From positions 777 to 7,028 of the forward strand of contig DITF01000168.1 of NCBI GenBank assembly GCA_002422125.1: a DNA stretch of 6,252 nucleotides, read 5' to 3'. The position numbers and the translations under genes are program-made. Positions 5,347 to 6,252 of this stretch are shown in pieces. The notes beneath the pieces were generated by a model. It did no database searches. It was not told the origin of the DNA and was given only the letters and a program-made list of their open reading frames with translations. Origin of the DNA: a bacterium UBP17_UBA6191. GTDB lineage: Bacteria; Muiribacteriota; UBA6191. Position 1 is the stretch's first letter. Each line of letters opens with the position of its first letter.

Positions 5347-5928
5347 ATAAAGAAGCCAGCCCGGCCCTCATTGCGAGGAGCCCCACCGCAGACCAAAACG
5401 CGCATCAATCACATGATTCGTGTTCCCGTACTTCGTGTCATCGGAGCTGAGGGAGAACAGCTTGGGATTATCAGTTTAGACGAGGCCCTACGACAGGCCC
5501 GAGAAGCTGAACTCGATTTAGTTGAAGTAGCCCCACTTGCCGAACCGCCCGTGGCTAAAATTATGGACTTTGGCAAGTTTAAGTACCAGCAGGAAAAAAA
5601 GGCCAAAGAGTCCAAGAAAAAGACTCACGCAGTCACTATCAAGGAAATCAAGCTCAGACCCAAAATCGGTCAGAACGATCTGGATGTGAAGCGCAAACAG
5701 GCTACCGAGTTTCTGGGAGAAGGAAACAAGGTCAAAGTGACCATGCAGTTTCGCGGCAGGGAAATGGCTTACACAGAGCTGGGGAAAAAAGTTTTAGACC
5801 AGTTACTTCTGGATTTAAAAGATATTGCCATCCCTGACATGGAAGCAAAGCTAGAAGGAAAATCAATGGGGTTGATGCTTTCTCCCAAGAAATCAGGCAA
5901 ACCAGTAGAAGAAAAAAGTGAGGAATAG
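5347..5928 (+). CDS. infC: Translation initiation factor IF-3, with AUA start codon
   Basis: IF3 binds the 30S subunit, prevents premature 50S joining and checks the start codon and initiator tRNA. The 193-aa product has the full family pattern. The N-domain spans RINHMIRVPVLRVI (19-32), GEQLGIISLDEAL (36-48), DLVEVAP (57-63) and PPVAKIMDFGKFKY (67-80). A Lys-rich linker (84-92) follows, then the C-domain with IKEIKLRP (98-105) and FRGREMAY (135-142). The start is set by GGAGG at 5336-5340, 6 nt before an in-frame ATA at 5347. This gives MKKPARPSLRG, the basic leader expected for IF3. The only in-frame alternatives are GTG at 5251, which would run through the terminator, and ATG at 5413, which would remove conserved N-domain residues. 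Rare start codons (AUU, AUC, AUA) are a known hallmark of infC and allow self-repression. It ends 3 nt before rpmI. Confidence 0.95.
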   Translation: MKKPARPSLRGAPPQTKTRINHMIRVPVLRVIGAEGEQLGIISLDEALRQAREAELDLVEVAPLAEPPVAKIMDFGKFKYQQEKKAKESKKKTHAVTIKEIKLRPKIGQNDLDVKRKQATEFLGEGNKVKVTMQFRGREMAYTELGKKVLDQLLLDLKDIAIPDMEAKLEGKSMGLMLSPKKSGKPVEEKSEE

Positions 5929-5931
5929 ATT

Positions 5932-6132
5932 ATGCCCAAAATGAAAACAAAAAGTGCAGCAAAAAAGCGATTTGTGGCTCTGAAGTCTGGCAAATTCAAA
6001 CGAGCCAAGGCCAATCGTCGTCACAACTTGACCCAAAAGGGTACGACCCGCAAGCGAAATTTAGGTTTAGCTGATTATGTGAATGCATCACAGGAATTTA
6101 AAGTTCGCCGCATGCTCCCTTACGGAGCGTAA
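5932..6132 (+). CDS. rpmI: 50S ribosomal protein L35
   Basis: A small basic component of the large ribosomal subunit. The 66 residues match the L35 pattern: MPKMKTKSAAKKRF at the start, a central Lys/Arg-rich stretch ending RRHNLTQK (29-36), then KRNLG (41-45) and a C-terminus ending RRMLPYGA. The ATG follows the infC stop by 3 nt. The Shine-Dalgarno GAGGA lies within the last codons of infC (5920-5924), 7 nt upstream. The gene order infC-rpmI-rplT is conserved in most bacteria. Confidence 0.97.
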   Translation: MPKMKTKSAAKKRFVALKSGKFKRAKANRRHNLTQKGTTRKRNLGLADYVNASQEFKVRRMLPYGA

Positions 6133-6135
6133 TTA

Positions 6136-6162
6136 GTCCCAGAAGTTTTTGTCCTGCGGGAC
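6136..6162 (+). promoter_or_regulatory. Possible small hairpin(s) in the rpmI-rplT spacer
   Basis: The 46-nt spacer contains GTCCC (6136-6140) and GTCC (6151-6154), either of which can pair with GGGAC (6158-6162), so two short stems compete. They lie just before the rplT Shine-Dalgarno AAAGGAG (6165-6171). The stems are only 4-5 bp, so this may be chance. Confidence 0.25.
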
Positions 6163-6178
6163 GCAAAGGAGAAGTGTC

Positions 6179-6252
6179 ATGAGACCAAATAATGGACCTG
6201 CCAGTAGAGCTAGAAAAAAAACCATGCTCAAAAGGGTGAAGGGCTTCAAAGG
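6179..6252 (+). CDS. rplT: 50S ribosomal protein L20, N-terminal part (cut by window edge)
   Basis: L20 binds 23S rRNA early in large-subunit assembly and is the usual autoregulator of the infC-rpmI-rplT operon. The 24 complete codons read MRPNNGPASRARKK, then TMLKRVKGFKG. The ARxKKxLKxxKGFxG pattern is typical of L20, and the gene is in its standard position after rpmI. The ATG at 6179 has AAAGGAG (6165-6171) 7 nt upstream. The first eight residues differ from the common MARVKRG start, but the N-terminal tail is variable in this family. The rest of the gene is outside the window. Confidence 0.92.
   Translation, partial: MRPNNGPASRARKKTMLKRVKGFK

Noticed and set aside
1..6252. CRISPR arrays, tRNA or rRNA genes, insertion sequences
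   Set aside because: No regularly spaced repeats, no tRNA-like cloverleaf or rRNA signature, and no transposase or terminal inverted repeats were seen.

Overview
The window looks like an ordinary bacterial chromosome segment of moderate G+C, with two opposed transcription units that diverge from a control region near 5124-5346. The right unit runs on the + strand: translation initiation factor IF3 (infC), ribosomal protein L35 (rpmI) and the first 24 codons of ribosomal protein L20 (rplT). The left unit runs on the - strand and is tightly packed. In transcription order it holds a 3' fragment of an unrecognised gene, a small hypothetical gene, a NifS/IscS-type cysteine desulfurase, the tRNA 2-thiouridylase MnmA, a stand-alone Hint-like protein, GalU, and the N-terminal 124 residues of a UvrD/PcrA-type helicase cut by the window edge. 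The taxon cannot be fixed from this sequence. The proteins look Gram-negative or deltaproteobacterial in flavour (for example Bdellovibrionota or Myxococcota grade), but that is an impression only.

The - strand genes abut or overlap: ATGA between the fragment and the hypothetical, TAG-c-TTG or a 38-nt overlap into the desulfurase, 25 nt to mnmA, 9 nt to the Hint gene, 0 nt to galU and 1 nt to the helicase. No terminator was seen between them, so they are probably cotranscribed. The desulfurase and MnmA make functional sense together: the first mobilises sulfur from cysteine and the second places it on U34 of tRNA. GalU (UDP-glucose synthesis) and the helicase appear to be passengers of the same transcript.

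The most unusual item is the 355-aa protein at 1241-2308. It has intein/Hint-like ends around a central region that, from memory, resembles the inteins found in UvrD/PcrA helicases. It is a free-standing gene, it lacks the splicing residues, and it lies two genes upstream of a UvrD-type helicase. It looks like a domesticated or relic intein. The second notable item is the infC leader: an in-frame AUA start behind a strong Shine-Dalgarno, an intrinsic terminator just before it, an upstream segment that can form a competing antiterminator, and a neighbouring segment that can pair with the Shine-Dalgarno. This arrangement recalls the L20/IF3 autoregulation known for infC-rpmI-rplT operons.
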